In this document: positions 54,208 to 62,624 of the stretch, piece by piece
How positions within the stretch are numbered: position 1 is the first letter of the stretch
How the letters are laid out: the number at the start of each line of letters is the position of its first letter
From: Micromonospora cathayae
GTDB lineage: Bacteria > Actinomycetota > Actinomycetes > Mycobacteriales > Micromonosporaceae
DNA: 64,000 nt
NCBI RefSeq assembly: GCF_028993575.1
Contig: NZ_CP118615.1
Coordinates: forward strand, 2,542,001-2,606,000
Direction: 5' to 3'
Notes under the pieces: generated by a model
Databases searched by the model: none
What the model was told of the DNA's origin: nothing
The model's input: only the letters and a program-made list of their open reading frames with translations
Made by a program: the position numbers and the translations under genes

Positions 54208-55869
54208 ATGACACGGACAACGCGCGGTCGGCTCGTCCGGCCGGTGGTGGTGCTGGGCCTGGTGGTGGCGGCGCACTCCGTGCTCGCCGCCCCGGCGACC
54301 GCCGCGACGACACGGTCCCCGGCCGCGACGACACGGTCCCCGACGGTGGCCGCGACGACCCCAGTCCCGGCGGCGGCCGCCGCCCTGACCACGACCCGCG
54401 GCCCGGCGGCCGACGGTCCGACCACCCTGGCGGCGCTGTACCCGGTCGCCGACGCGTGGGTGGACAGCATCAACCCCACGGCCAACCACGGCACCGGCTC
54501 CTACCTGAAGGCGGACGGCCTGCCCGTCGCGGTGGCGTACCTCCGCTTCACCGTCCAGGGGGCCGGGACCGACCCCTCCGGCGTGCTCCGCCTCCACCTG
54601 GAGACGGCCAGCAGCACCGGCGTCGAGGTCCGGGCCGTCGACGACACCACGTGGGAGGAGAACACGCTGACCTACCACAACGCGCCGCCGACCGGGGCGG
54701 TGGTGGGCAGCAGCGGCCCGGTCGAGGCCGGCACCTGGGTCTCGGTGGACGTGTCGTCGCTGATCACCGGCAACGGCCCGGTCACCTTCGCGCTGACCAC
54801 CGGCAACGACACCGGCATCCGGATCACCAGCCGGGAGGGGACGCAGAAGCCGGAACTGCTCGTACCGGCCCCGCCCAATCCGTCGCCGTACCTGGTCACC
54901 CGGACCGGGTCGACCACCTACCAGGCGGTCTCCCAGGTCACCGGGTTCACCTACACCGGACGGCTGAAGACGGTGGTGGAGAGCGCGGTCACCGAGCTCG
55001 ACGGTCGGGGCGGCGGCACAATCCAGTTCGACTCCGGCACCTTCGACCTCGGTACCGACTACTTCAAGCTCGTCGAGATCGACGACGTCACCTTCGTCGG
55101 GGCGGGCATGGACCTGACGTTCATCCGTAACTCCAGCAGCGCCAGCGCCGACACCGAACCGTTCAACACCAAGGGCGCGGTGCGGATGGTCGTCCGGGAC
55201 CTCACCGTCTCGGCCGGCGGCCCGGCCCGGTCCACCAGCGACGCGCTGGACTTCGACGACGGGATCGACGTGCTGGTGGAACGGGTCCGGGTGAACGCCG
55301 CCCGGGGCCGGGGCATCGTGTTCGACGGCAAGAACCAGGGCTGGAGTTCCACCGGCAACACCGTGCGGAACTGCGTCGTCACCGGTACGTTCAGCGACGG
55401 CATCGAGCTTCTCTCGGCCAGTCGGAACACCGTCAGCGGTTGCCAGATCAACCACGTCGGCGGGCACGGCATCCAGGTGAACCGTTCCTCCAGCGGTGCC
55501 GACCAGCCGAACAAGACCTCCGACCGGAACCTGGTGACCGGCAACGTCGTCGACCACGCCGGTCAGGACGGCGTCAACGTCGACGGCGGGGAGGCCAACC
55601 AGATCATGAACAACCGGATCACCAACAGCTCCGACACCTCGACCGGCCGGGACGGCATCCGGATCACCACGCCCACCGGGGTGCCCTGTCTGGACAACGT
55701 CGTCGCCGGCAACGTCGCCACCGACGACCAGGTGATCAAGACCCAGCGGTACGGCCTGTACGTCGCCTCCAGTGAATGCCGGACCACCGTGGTCGGGCCG
55801 GGCAACGACTTCGCCGGCAACCGCTCCGGCACGATCCGCGACGCCGGCACCGGCACCATCTACCACTGA
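54208..55869 (+). CDS. Secreted DNRLRE plus right-handed parallel beta-helix protein
   Basis: The ATG with a GAGGAGG site gives 553 residues. Signal peptide at about 1-33, then a Thr/Ala-rich stretch with repeated TTRSP. About 70-230 is a DNRLRE-type domain (ADAWVDSINPTANHGTGSYLK, TWEENTLTYHNAPPTG, ITGNGPVTFALTT) resembling the one in the GH16 protein. About 250-553 is a pectate-lyase-like beta-helix with ladder repeats (NTVRNCVVTGTFSDGIELLSASRNTVSGC, NQIMNNRITNSSD). It could be a polysaccharide lyase, epimerase or binding protein; I see no diagnostic catalytic set. It is the last gene of the surface-polysaccharide region. Confidence 0.85.
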   Translation: MTRTTRGRLVRPVVVLGLVVAAHSVLAAPATAATTRSPAATTRSPTVAATTPVPAAAAALTTTRGPAADGPTTLAALYPVADAWVDSINPTANHGTGSYLKADGLPVAVAYLRFTVQGAGTDPSGVLRLHLETASSTGVEVRAVDDTTWEENTLTYHNAPPTGAVVGSSGPVEAGTWVSVDVSSLITGNGPVTFALTTGNDTGIRITSREGTQKPELLVPAPPNPSPYLVTRTGSTTYQAVSQVTGFTYTGRLKTVVESAVTELDGRGGGTIQFDSGTFDLGTDYFKLVEIDDVTFVGAGMDLTFIRNSSSASADTEPFNTKGAVRMVVRDLTVSAGGPARSTSDALDFDDGIDVLVERVRVNAARGRGIVFDGKNQGWSSTGNTVRNCVVTGTFSDGIELLSASRNTVSGCQINHVGGHGIQVNRSSSGADQPNKTSDRNLVTGNVVDHAGQDGVNVDGGEANQIMNNRITNSSDTSTGRDGIRITTPTGVPCLDNVVAGNVATDDQVIKTQRYGLYVASSECRTTVVGPGNDFAGNRSGTIRDAGTGTIYH

Positions 55870-55892
55870 CCGGCCCTACCGCCGGCCGAATT

Positions 55893-55923
55893 CGGGCCGG
55901 GTCCCACCCCGGGGCCCGGCCCG
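55893..55923. terminator. GC-rich hairpin between convergent genes
   Basis: CGGGCCGGGTCCC and GGGGCCCGGCCCG pair with one mismatch around an ACCCC loop, 24 bases after the beta-helix stop. Confidence 0.65.
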
Positions 55924-55935
55924 GAGGCACGCTCC

Positions 55936-55977
55936 GACCGGGGGCGGTCGCGCCGGCCGGCGCGACCGCCCCCGGTC
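55936..55977. terminator. Perfect 42-base palindrome, likely bidirectional terminator
   Basis: A 21-base arm beginning GACCGGGGGCGG is followed with no spacer by its exact reverse complement. It sits between convergent genes. A cruciform or bidirectional terminator role fits the position. Two similar CCGCCTTGC...GGCTAG sequences follow before the reductase stop. Confidence 0.8.
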
Positions 55978-56030
55978 ACGGGCTGACAGACCGCCTTGCC
56001 TGGTGGCTAGCGGCCGTCCGCCTTGCGTGG

Positions 56031-57029
56031 CTAGTGACCGTCGACCAGGATCTGGTCGATCTCGGCCAGCTCCTCCGCCGACAGCGGCGGCCGGGTCGCC
56101 GCCGCCAGGTTCGCCTCCAACTGACCGACGCTGCTCGCCCCGATGATCAGGCTGGTCATCCGGGGGTCGCGCAGCGCCCAGCCGAGCGCCAGCTGGGCCA
56201 GCGACCGGCCGCCGCGCCCGGCGACGTCGTGCAGCGCCCGGACCGTCGTCATCGTCGAGGCGTCCAGGGCGCTCTCCGAGAGGAAGTTGCTGGTTCGGAT
56301 CCGGGAGTCCGCCGGTACGCCGTGCAGGTAACGGTCGGTGAGCAGCCCCTGGGCCAACGGGCTGAAGGCGACGCAGCCGGCCCCGACCCGCTCCAGGGTG
56401 TCGAGCAGGCCGTCGGTCTCCGTCCACCGGTTGAACATCGAGTACGACGGCTGGTTCACCAGCAGCGGCGTACCCAGGTCACGGAGGATCTCAGCCGCCC
56501 GCGTGGTCTGCGCCGAGTCGTAGTTGGACACCCCCACGTAGCGGGCCCGGCCGGAGCGGACGACCGCGTCGAGCGCGCCCATCGTCTCCTCCAGCGGGGT
56601 GTCCGGGTCGAAGCGGTGCGAGTAGAAGATGTCGACGTGGTCCACGCCCAGCCGGCGCAGGGACTGGTCCAGCGAGGAGATCAGGTACTTGCGGGAGCCC
56701 CACTCGCCGTACGGGCCGGGCCACATCCGGTACCCCGCCTTGGTGGAGATCACCAGCTCGTCGCGGTACGGCGCGAGGTCGGTGGCGAGCAGCCGACCGA
56801 AGTTCTCCTCCGCCGAGCCGGGCGGGGGGCCGTAGTTGTTCGCCAGGTCGAAGTGGGTGACGCCGAGGTCGAAGGCGCGCCGGACGATGTCCCGCTGCCG
56901 CTCCCACGGCCGGTCGTGGCCGAAGTTGTGCCAGAGCCCGAGCGAGACGGCGGGCAGCAGCAGGCCGCTGCGTCCACACCGCCGGTAACTCGTCGCCGCG
57001 TACCGGTCCTCCGCCGCCACATACTCCAT
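56031..57029 (-). CDS. Aldo/keto reductase (YghZ-like)
   Basis: A 332-residue TIM-barrel oxidoreductase. The catalytic tetrad is visible: Asp in THFDLANNYG, Tyr in the same segment, Lys in VISTKAG and His in IFYSHRFD. GVSNYDSAQ and the C-terminal IIGASSVGQLEANL form the NADPH-binding end. PPPGSAEENFGRLL and the MWPGPYGEWGSRKYL insert match the YghZ/L-glyceraldehyde-3-phosphate reductase subgroup. It is cytoplasmic and divergent from a second aldo/keto reductase. The physiological substrate is unknown. Confidence 0.92.
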   Translation of the reverse strand: MEYVAAEDRYAATSYRRCGRSGLLLPAVSLGLWHNFGHDRPWERQRDIVRRAFDLGVTHFDLANNYGPPPGSAEENFGRLLATDLAPYRDELVISTKAGYRMWPGPYGEWGSRKYLISSLDQSLRRLGVDHVDIFYSHRFDPDTPLEETMGALDAVVRSGRARYVGVSNYDSAQTTRAAEILRDLGTPLLVNQPSYSMFNRWTETDGLLDTLERVGAGCVAFSPLAQGLLTDRYLHGVPADSRIRTSNFLSESALDASTMTTVRALHDVAGRGGRSLAQLALGWALRDPRMTSLIIGASSVGQLEANLAAATRPPLSAEELAEIDQILVDGH

Positions 57030-57135
57030 GCCCCGACCCTAACCCCGTCGCGAGCTGGCCGATCGTCCGGCCGCCGCCGCTCCGTGTTCCCGGATGCCGC
57101 CGGCCGGGCCGCCGGTGGGCGGGTAGCGTCGGATC

Positions 57136-58095
57136 ATGCGCTACGTCTCCCTGGACACCCCCAAGCCCATCTCCCGGATCGGTCTCGGCACCTGGCAGTT
57201 CGGCTCGAAGGAGTGGGGCTACGGTCCGGAGTACGAGCAGCGGGCCGCCCAGATCGTCCGGCGGGCGCTCGACCTCGGCGTGACCCTCTTCGACACCGCC
57301 GAGCTGTACGGCTTCGGCCGCAGCGAGCGGATCCTCGGCGCCGCGCTCGGCGACGACCGGGCGAAGGTCGTGCTGGCCACCAAGATCCTCCCGGTGCTGC
57401 CGATCGCGCCGGTGGTGCAGCAGCGGGCGGTCGCCTCGGCGGGCCGGCTGGGCGTCAGCCACATCGACCTGTACCAGGTGCACCAGCCGAACCCGGTGGT
57501 CGGCGACCACACCACCATGCGCGGCATGCGGGTGTTGCAGGACGTCGGCCTGGTCGGCGAGGTCGGGGTGAGCAACTACAGCCTCCGCCGCTGGCAGTTC
57601 GCCGAGGTGGCGCTCGGCCGGCGGGTGCTCAGCAACCAGGTCCGGTACAGCCTCGTCGACCGTGGGCCGGAGAACGACCTGCTGCCGTACGCCGAGCGGA
57701 CCGGCCGGATCGTCATGGCGTACAGCCCGCTCGCCCAGGGTTTCCTCTCCGGCCGGTACGACGCCGGCAACCCGCCGTCCGGGGCGGTCCGCCGGGCCAA
57801 CCCGTACTTCCTGCCGGAGAACCTGACCCGGGGCGCCGCCCTGATCGGCACGCTCCGCGAGGTGGCCGCCGCGCACGACGCCACGCCCAGCCAGATCGCG
57901 CTGGCCTACCTGCTGCGCCATCCGAACGTGGTGGCCATCCCGGGGGCCTCCAGCGTCGAGCAGATGGAACGCAACGCCGCCGCGGCCGAGATCGACCTGA
58001 CGGACACCGAGTACGACGCCCTGCTCGCCGCCGCCCGCGGGTTCCAGCCGGTCACCGGCCTGGCCGCGGTGCCCCGTCTGCTCCGTCGGGGGTGA
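57136..58095 (+). CDS. Aldo/keto reductase
   Basis: A 319-residue aldo/keto reductase starting MRYVSLDTPKPISRIGLGTWQFG. The tetrad residues are in LFDTAELYG (Asp, Tyr), VLATKIL (Lys) and LYQVHQPNP (His). The cofactor-binding end has VAIPGASSVEQMERN. The YGFGRSERILG motif is typical of the family. It is transcribed away from the other reductase across a 106-base gap. The two differ in active-site surroundings and are probably not recent duplicates. Confidence 0.92.
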   Translation: MRYVSLDTPKPISRIGLGTWQFGSKEWGYGPEYEQRAAQIVRRALDLGVTLFDTAELYGFGRSERILGAALGDDRAKVVLATKILPVLPIAPVVQQRAVASAGRLGVSHIDLYQVHQPNPVVGDHTTMRGMRVLQDVGLVGEVGVSNYSLRRWQFAEVALGRRVLSNQVRYSLVDRGPENDLLPYAERTGRIVMAYSPLAQGFLSGRYDAGNPPSGAVRRANPYFLPENLTRGAALIGTLREVAAAHDATPSQIALAYLLRHPNVVAIPGASSVEQMERNAAAAEIDLTDTEYDALLAAARGFQPVTGLAAVPRLLRRG

Positions 58096-58170
58096 CGGCG
58101 GGTCCGGCGGTCGGATCGGCGCACGAATTGTGCTGCGGATACCGTCCCGACGTGAGCTAGCTTTGGTCGG

Positions 58171-59610
58171 GTGACTGCGCCTTCCCAGGTACCTCCGGTC
58201 CCACCGGCCGACCTGCCCGGCACGCTCGGCGAGCTGCGCGCGACCGGACACCGATACCGCACGGTCAAGCAGGAGCTCCGCGACAACCTCCTGGCCCGGA
58301 TGCGGGCCGGTCAGGACCGTTTCCCCGGCATCGTCGGGTACGACGACACGGTGCTGCCCGAGGTCGAGCGGGCCCTGCTCGCCGGACACGACATGGTCCT
58401 GCTCGGCGAACGCGGTCAGGGCAAGACCCGCCTGATCCGGACCCTGGCGACGCTGCTGGACGAGTGGACGCCGGTGATCCCCGGCTCGGTGCTCAACGAG
58501 CACCCGATGCACCCGCTCACCCCGTCCTCCCGGGCGGCGGTGGCCGAAGCCGGTGACGCCCTGCCGGTCGGCTGGCTGCACCGCTCGATGCGGTACGGCG
58601 AGAAGCTCGCCACCCCGGACACCAGCGTCGGGGACCTGGTCGGCGACGTGGACCCGATCCGGATCGCCGAGGGGCGCACGCTCGGCGACCCGGAGACGAT
58701 CCACTTCGGGTTGGTGCCGCGTACCAACCGGGGCATCTTCGCCGTCAACGAGCTGCCCGACCTGGCCGAACGGATCCAGGTGGCGCTGCTCAACGTGCTG
58801 GAGGAACGCGACATCCAGGTCCGGGGGTACCAGCTTCGCCTGCCGCTGGACCTGCTCCTCGTCGCCAGCGCCAACCCGGAGGACTACACCAACCGGGGCC
58901 GGATCATCACCCCGCTGAAGGACCGCTTCGGCGCGGAGATCCGTACCCACTACCCGCTCGACCTCGACCTGGAGCTGGCGCTGATCCGGCAGGAGGCGCA
59001 GCTCGTCGCCGAGGTGCCGGAGCACGTGCTGGAGGTGCTGGCCCGGTTCGCCCGGCTGGTCCGGGAGGCCCCGGAGGTCGACCAGCGGTCGGGTGTCTCG
59101 GCCCGGTTCGCGGTCGCCGCCGCCGAGACGGTGGCCGCCGGGGCGCTGCGCCGGGCCGGTCTGCTCGCCGCCGAGACGCCCTCCCTGGCGGCGGTGGCGC
59201 GGGTCGGCGACGCGGTGCCGGTGGTCAGCACGCTGCGCGGCAAGGTGGAGTTCGAGAGCGGCCAGGAGGACCAGGAAGCCGAGATCCTCGCGCACCTGCT
59301 GCGTACCGCCGTCAACGAGACCTTCCGGTCCCGGCTGGGCGGGCTCGACCTGTCCGGGTTCACCGCGCTGGTCGCCGAGGGCGGGGTGGTCGAGACGGGC
59401 GAGCTGGTCAGCGCGGCCGACCTGCTCCGCCAGGTGGGCACGGTGCCGGGGTTGGCGAAGGTGCTGGACCGGCTCGGGATGGGCGACGCGCCCACCCCGG
59501 ACGAGGCCGCCGCCGGCATCGAGTTCGTGCTGGAGGGTCTGCACCTGGGCCGCCGGCTGGGCAAGGACGTCACCGACGACGGCCGCGCCCGCTACCGGGG
59601 CCGGAGCTGA
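58171..59610 (+). CDS. MoxR/Mg-chelatase-type AAA+ ATPase
   Basis: A 479-residue AAA+ protein with a GTG start. Walker A is in MVLLGERGQGKTRLIRTL (about residues 77-86), and Walker B with its follow-on Glu is in GIFAVNELPDLAERIQVALLNVLEER. It contains the YTNRGRIITPLKDRF sensor/arginine region and a GDVDPIRIAEG insert typical of magnesium-chelatase-like ATPases. It precedes a von Willebrand A protein gene by 63 bases. Such pairs act as chaperone-like remodelling machines for metal insertion or complex assembly. It does not carry eCIS ATPase features and lies 37 kb from that cluster. Confidence 0.9.
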   Translation: MTAPSQVPPVPPADLPGTLGELRATGHRYRTVKQELRDNLLARMRAGQDRFPGIVGYDDTVLPEVERALLAGHDMVLLGERGQGKTRLIRTLATLLDEWTPVIPGSVLNEHPMHPLTPSSRAAVAEAGDALPVGWLHRSMRYGEKLATPDTSVGDLVGDVDPIRIAEGRTLGDPETIHFGLVPRTNRGIFAVNELPDLAERIQVALLNVLEERDIQVRGYQLRLPLDLLLVASANPEDYTNRGRIITPLKDRFGAEIRTHYPLDLDLELALIRQEAQLVAEVPEHVLEVLARFARLVREAPEVDQRSGVSARFAVAAAETVAAGALRRAGLLAAETPSLAAVARVGDAVPVVSTLRGKVEFESGQEDQEAEILAHLLRTAVNETFRSRLGGLDLSGFTALVAEGGVVETGELVSAADLLRQVGTVPGLAKVLDRLGMGDAPTPDEAAAGIEFVLEGLHLGRRLGKDVTDDGRARYRGRS

Positions 59611-59673
59611 CCCCGGCACGCTGGGAGGACCGCCCGCTGCCACGGTGGCCGGGCGGGGAGCGAGGGAAGGCGG

Positions 59674-61644
59674 GTGCGGGGCATGGCCGGCAACCGGTTC
59701 CGGTACGGGCAGTGGCGGGGCGGTCCCGACCCGCTGGCACCCCCCTACGACGTACGGGCGGCGGTCGACCAGGTCGGCGCGGAGGTGCTGGACGGCGGGA
59801 GCCTGCGGGCCGCGCTGCGGAACCTGCTGCGGCACGGTCCGCAGGGCCGGCGCGGGCTGGACGACCTGGTCGCGCGGGCCCGGCGGCTGCGGCGGGACGC
59901 GCTGCGCCGGGGTGACCTGGACGGGGCGGTGACCCGGGCACAGGCCCTGCTCGACCAGGCGCTGGCCGCCGAGCGGGACGAGCTGCGCGGCCGGGACGGC
60001 GACGACGCCCGGTTCGCCGAGGCGATGCTGGACAACCTGCCCCGGTCCACCGCCCGCGCCGTGCACGAGCTGGCCGGGTACGACTGGGCCAGCGACGCGG
60101 CCCGGCAGACGTACCAGCGGATCCTCGACGGGCTCCGGGGTGACGTGCTGGAGCAGCGGTTCGCCGGGCTGCGGGACGCGGCGCGGGCCGCCGCCGACCC
60201 GGAGGTGCAGCGCCAGCTCGTCGAGATGATGCGCGACCTGAACGACCTGCTGGCCCGGCACGCCCGCGCGGAGGACACCACCGACGCGTTCGCCGAGTTC
60301 ATGCGCCGGCACGGCGAGTTCTTCCCGGAGCAGCCCCGGGACGTCGACGAGCTGGTGGACGTGCTGGCCCGCCGGTCGGCGGCCGGGGAGCGGCTGCTGC
60401 GGTCGCTGTCGGACCGGCAGCGCGAGGAGCTGGCCGGGCTGATGCGGCAGTCCCTCGGTGACCGGCTCACCGGTGAGCTGTCCGCGCTCGACGCCAACCT
60501 GCGTACCCTGCGGCCGGACCTGAACTGGGCCCGGGGCGAGCGGGTCCGGGGCGGGCAGCCGCTGGGGTACGGCGAGGCGTCCGAGGCGCTCGGCGAGATC
60601 GCCGACCTGGACGACCTGCTGGACCAGTTGGGCCAGGAACACCCGGGCGCGACCCTGGACGACGTGGATGTGGACGCGGTGGCCCGGACCCTCGGGCGGG
60701 ACGCCGCCGACGACGTCCGCAACCTTCAGGAGCTGGAGCGGGAGCTGCGCCGGCAGGGCTGGGTGAGCCGGGGCGCGGACGGTCTGACGCTCAGCCCGAA
60801 GGCGTTGCGCCGGCTCGCCGGCACCGCGCTGCGGCAGGTCTTCGCCGACCTGACCGCCGGGCCGCGCGGCCAGCACGACCTGCGGTCCGCCGGGGCCGCC
60901 GGTGAGGTGAGCGGGGCGTCCCGCCCCTGGGAGTACGGCGACGAGCAGCCCCTAGACGCGGTGCGTACCCTCACCCGGGCGGTGCGCCGGGCCGGGCCGA
61001 CCGTGCCGTTGCGGCTCACCGCCGACGACTTCGAGGTGCTGGAGACCGAACGGCGGGCCTCGGCGGCGGTGGCGCTCTGCGTCGACCTGTCCTTCTCGAT
61101 GATCTCGGAGGGGCGGTGGGGGCCGATGAAGCAGACCGCCCTGGCGCTGTCCCACCTGATGGCGACCCGGTTCCCGCAGGACGCCCTCCAGATCATCGGC
61201 TTCGGTCGGGCGGCGCTGCCGCTGACCCAGCAGGAGCTGGCGGCGGTCGAGCCGGATCTGGTCCAGGGCACCAACCTCCAGCACGCGCTGAAGCTGGCCG
61301 GACGGCACCTGCGCCGGCATCCGGGTGCGGAGCCGGTGGTGCTGGTGGTGACCGACGGCGAGCCGACCGCGCACCTGGACCCGGAGGACGGTCAGCCGGT
61401 TTTCCACTGGCCGTCGCTGCCGCAGACGATCGCGTTGACCATCCGGGAGGTGGACCGGCTGACCCGGTACGGGGCGGCCCTGAACATCTTCATGCTCGGC
61501 GAGGACGAGGGGCTGTGCCGGTTCATGGAGGGGGTGGCCCGCCGGTCGCGGGGGCGGCTGTTCACCCCGGACCCGGAGGATCTCGGCGAGTTCGTGGTCT
61601 CCGACTACCTGCGTACCCGGCAGGGCCGCCGCCGGGCCGCCTGA
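59674..61644 (+). CDS. von Willebrand factor A domain protein, partner of the MoxR-type ATPase
   Basis: A 656-residue cytoplasmic protein from a GTG; an ATG three codons later is equally possible. Residues 1-430 are mostly helical and charged (RNLLRHGPQGRRGLDDLVARARRL, QRQLVEMMRDLNDLLARHARAED). The C-terminal 200 residues are a vWA domain: VALCVDLSFSMI supplies the DxSxS part of the MIDAS, LVQGTNLQHAL the Thr, and LVVTDGEPTAHL the Asp. A long helical N-terminus with a C-terminal vWA domain is usual for MoxR partners. A hairpin follows. Confidence 0.9.
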   Translation: MRGMAGNRFRYGQWRGGPDPLAPPYDVRAAVDQVGAEVLDGGSLRAALRNLLRHGPQGRRGLDDLVARARRLRRDALRRGDLDGAVTRAQALLDQALAAERDELRGRDGDDARFAEAMLDNLPRSTARAVHELAGYDWASDAARQTYQRILDGLRGDVLEQRFAGLRDAARAAADPEVQRQLVEMMRDLNDLLARHARAEDTTDAFAEFMRRHGEFFPEQPRDVDELVDVLARRSAAGERLLRSLSDRQREELAGLMRQSLGDRLTGELSALDANLRTLRPDLNWARGERVRGGQPLGYGEASEALGEIADLDDLLDQLGQEHPGATLDDVDVDAVARTLGRDAADDVRNLQELERELRRQGWVSRGADGLTLSPKALRRLAGTALRQVFADLTAGPRGQHDLRSAGAAGEVSGASRPWEYGDEQPLDAVRTLTRAVRRAGPTVPLRLTADDFEVLETERRASAAVALCVDLSFSMISEGRWGPMKQTALALSHLMATRFPQDALQIIGFGRAALPLTQQELAAVEPDLVQGTNLQHALKLAGRHLRRHPGAEPVVLVVTDGEPTAHLDPEDGQPVFHWPSLPQTIALTIREVDRLTRYGAALNIFMLGEDEGLCRFMEGVARRSRGRLFTPDPEDLGEFVVSDYLRTRQGRRRAA

Positions 61645-61676
61645 CCGGCCCGCCCTGACCGGCCCGGGGCCGGGGT

Positions 61677-61719
61677 GCCCGCCGTCGGTCTCCCCGATCG
61701 GGGAAACCGGCCGGCGGGC
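61677..61719 (+). terminator. Hairpin after the vWA gene
   Basis: GCCCGCCGTCGGT-C-TCCCCGA pairs with TCGGGGA-A-ACCGGCCGGCGGGC with few mismatches. It is 33 bases past the stop. A 12-base copy of the stop context (CTGACCGGCCCG) lies between. Confidence 0.65.
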
Positions 61720-61745
61720 CCGGTGGGCCGCCCTACGCTGGGCGG

Positions 61746-62213
61746 GTGGAGACCGCCGCGCTGCGCCGGACGTACGACGTCCTGCTCGCCGAGGTCGCGG
61801 CGGGCGGGTTCGGCCCACCTCCGGCCGGCGCGCTCGACGCCGGGCAGATCGTCGCCCACCTGGCCGCCAACGACGAGCTGATGAGCGAGGCGACCGAGGC
61901 GGTGCTGGCCGGTTCGGAGTTCGCCTACTACGACCTGGTGGACATCCACCGGCCGCAGTTGGACGCGCTGACTGCCCGGCACGGTGGGCTGGCCGGGCTG
62001 ATCCGGCTGTTCCGGGAGACCAGCCAGCGGTTGTGCGGGTTGACCGAGCAGCTCGGCCCGGCGGCGGGCACGCTCGTCGAGACCCACCTGCGGGAGGGTG
62101 CCGAGCTGACCGTGGCCGAGGCGCTGCCCTGGGGGCGCGTCCTCGACCTGCACGGCCGGGTGCACCTGCCCCTGCACCTGGCGCAACTGCGTGCCCTGCG
62201 CCCGACCGGCTGA
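61746..62213 (+). CDS. DinB-fold (maleylpyruvate-isomerase-like) small protein
   Basis: A 155-residue mostly helical protein from a GTG. The pattern DAGQIVAHLAANDELMSEATEAVLAG near the N-terminus and LHGRVHLPLHLAQLRAL at the end resembles the four-helix DinB/mycothiol-dependent isomerase fold; His in AHL and in HLPLHL could bind metal. Function cannot be assigned. It is a single gene between a hairpin and a convergent DUF427 gene. Confidence 0.65.
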   Translation: METAALRRTYDVLLAEVAAGGFGPPPAGALDAGQIVAHLAANDELMSEATEAVLAGSEFAYYDLVDIHRPQLDALTARHGGLAGLIRLFRETSQRLCGLTEQLGPAAGTLVETHLREGAELTVAEALPWGRVLDLHGRVHLPLHLAQLRALRPTG

Positions 62214-62276
62214 CCGGCGGGCTCACCTGCTGACCAGCCGGCCGGCGGGCTGACCGGCCGACCGGCGGGTGGGGTG

Positions 62277-62561
62277 TCAGTCGACGACCGTGACGTCCTT
62301 CCAGAAGGCCACCCGGTCGCGCACCATCTCGGCCTTTGCCATCGGCTCCGGGTAGTACCAGACCGCGTCGGCGCTGGTCCGGCCGTCGTGCTCCAGGCTG
62401 TAGTACGAGGCGCTGCCCTTCCAGGGGCAGAAGGTGTGGGTGGACGACTCGCGCAGCACGTCGTCGCGGAGCGCGGACCGGGGGAAGTAGTGGTTGCCCT
62501 CGACCACCACCGTGTCGTCGCTCTCGGCGATCACCAGGTCGTTCCAAACGGCTTTCGGCAT
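62277..62561 (-). CDS. DUF427 family protein
   Basis: A 94-residue protein from the ATG beginning MPKAVWNDLVIAES; a longer frame upstream overlaps the divergent oxidoreductase gene and lacks family character. EGNHYFPRSAL, STHTFCPWKGSASYYSL and VWYYPEPM are characteristic DUF427 (beta-tent) motifs. The CPWKG motif is conserved, but the biochemical function is not established. It is divergent from the FAD-linked oxidoreductase gene with a 63-base gap. Confidence 0.92.
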   Translation of the reverse strand: MPKAVWNDLVIAESDDTVVVEGNHYFPRSALRDDVLRESSTHTFCPWKGSASYYSLEHDGRTSADAVWYYPEPMAKAEMVRDRVAFWKDVTVVD

Positions 62562-62624
62562 GTCGTCCAGGCTAGCCGGCGTGGCCGGGCCGCCGGATCG
62601 TGGCGGGAAGCGTAGAGTGATCTC

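Noticed and set aside
56491..60876. A 1461-residue minus-strand open frame
   Set aside because: It is antisense to an aldo/keto reductase, the MoxR-type ATPase and the vWA gene, and its composition (Gly/Arg/Pro/Gln-rich) is that of a shadow translation.
58171..61644. The MoxR-type ATPase as the missing eCIS ATPase
   Set aside because: It is 37 kb away, paired with a vWA protein, and has Mg-chelatase-like features, unlike Pvc15-type AAA+ proteins.
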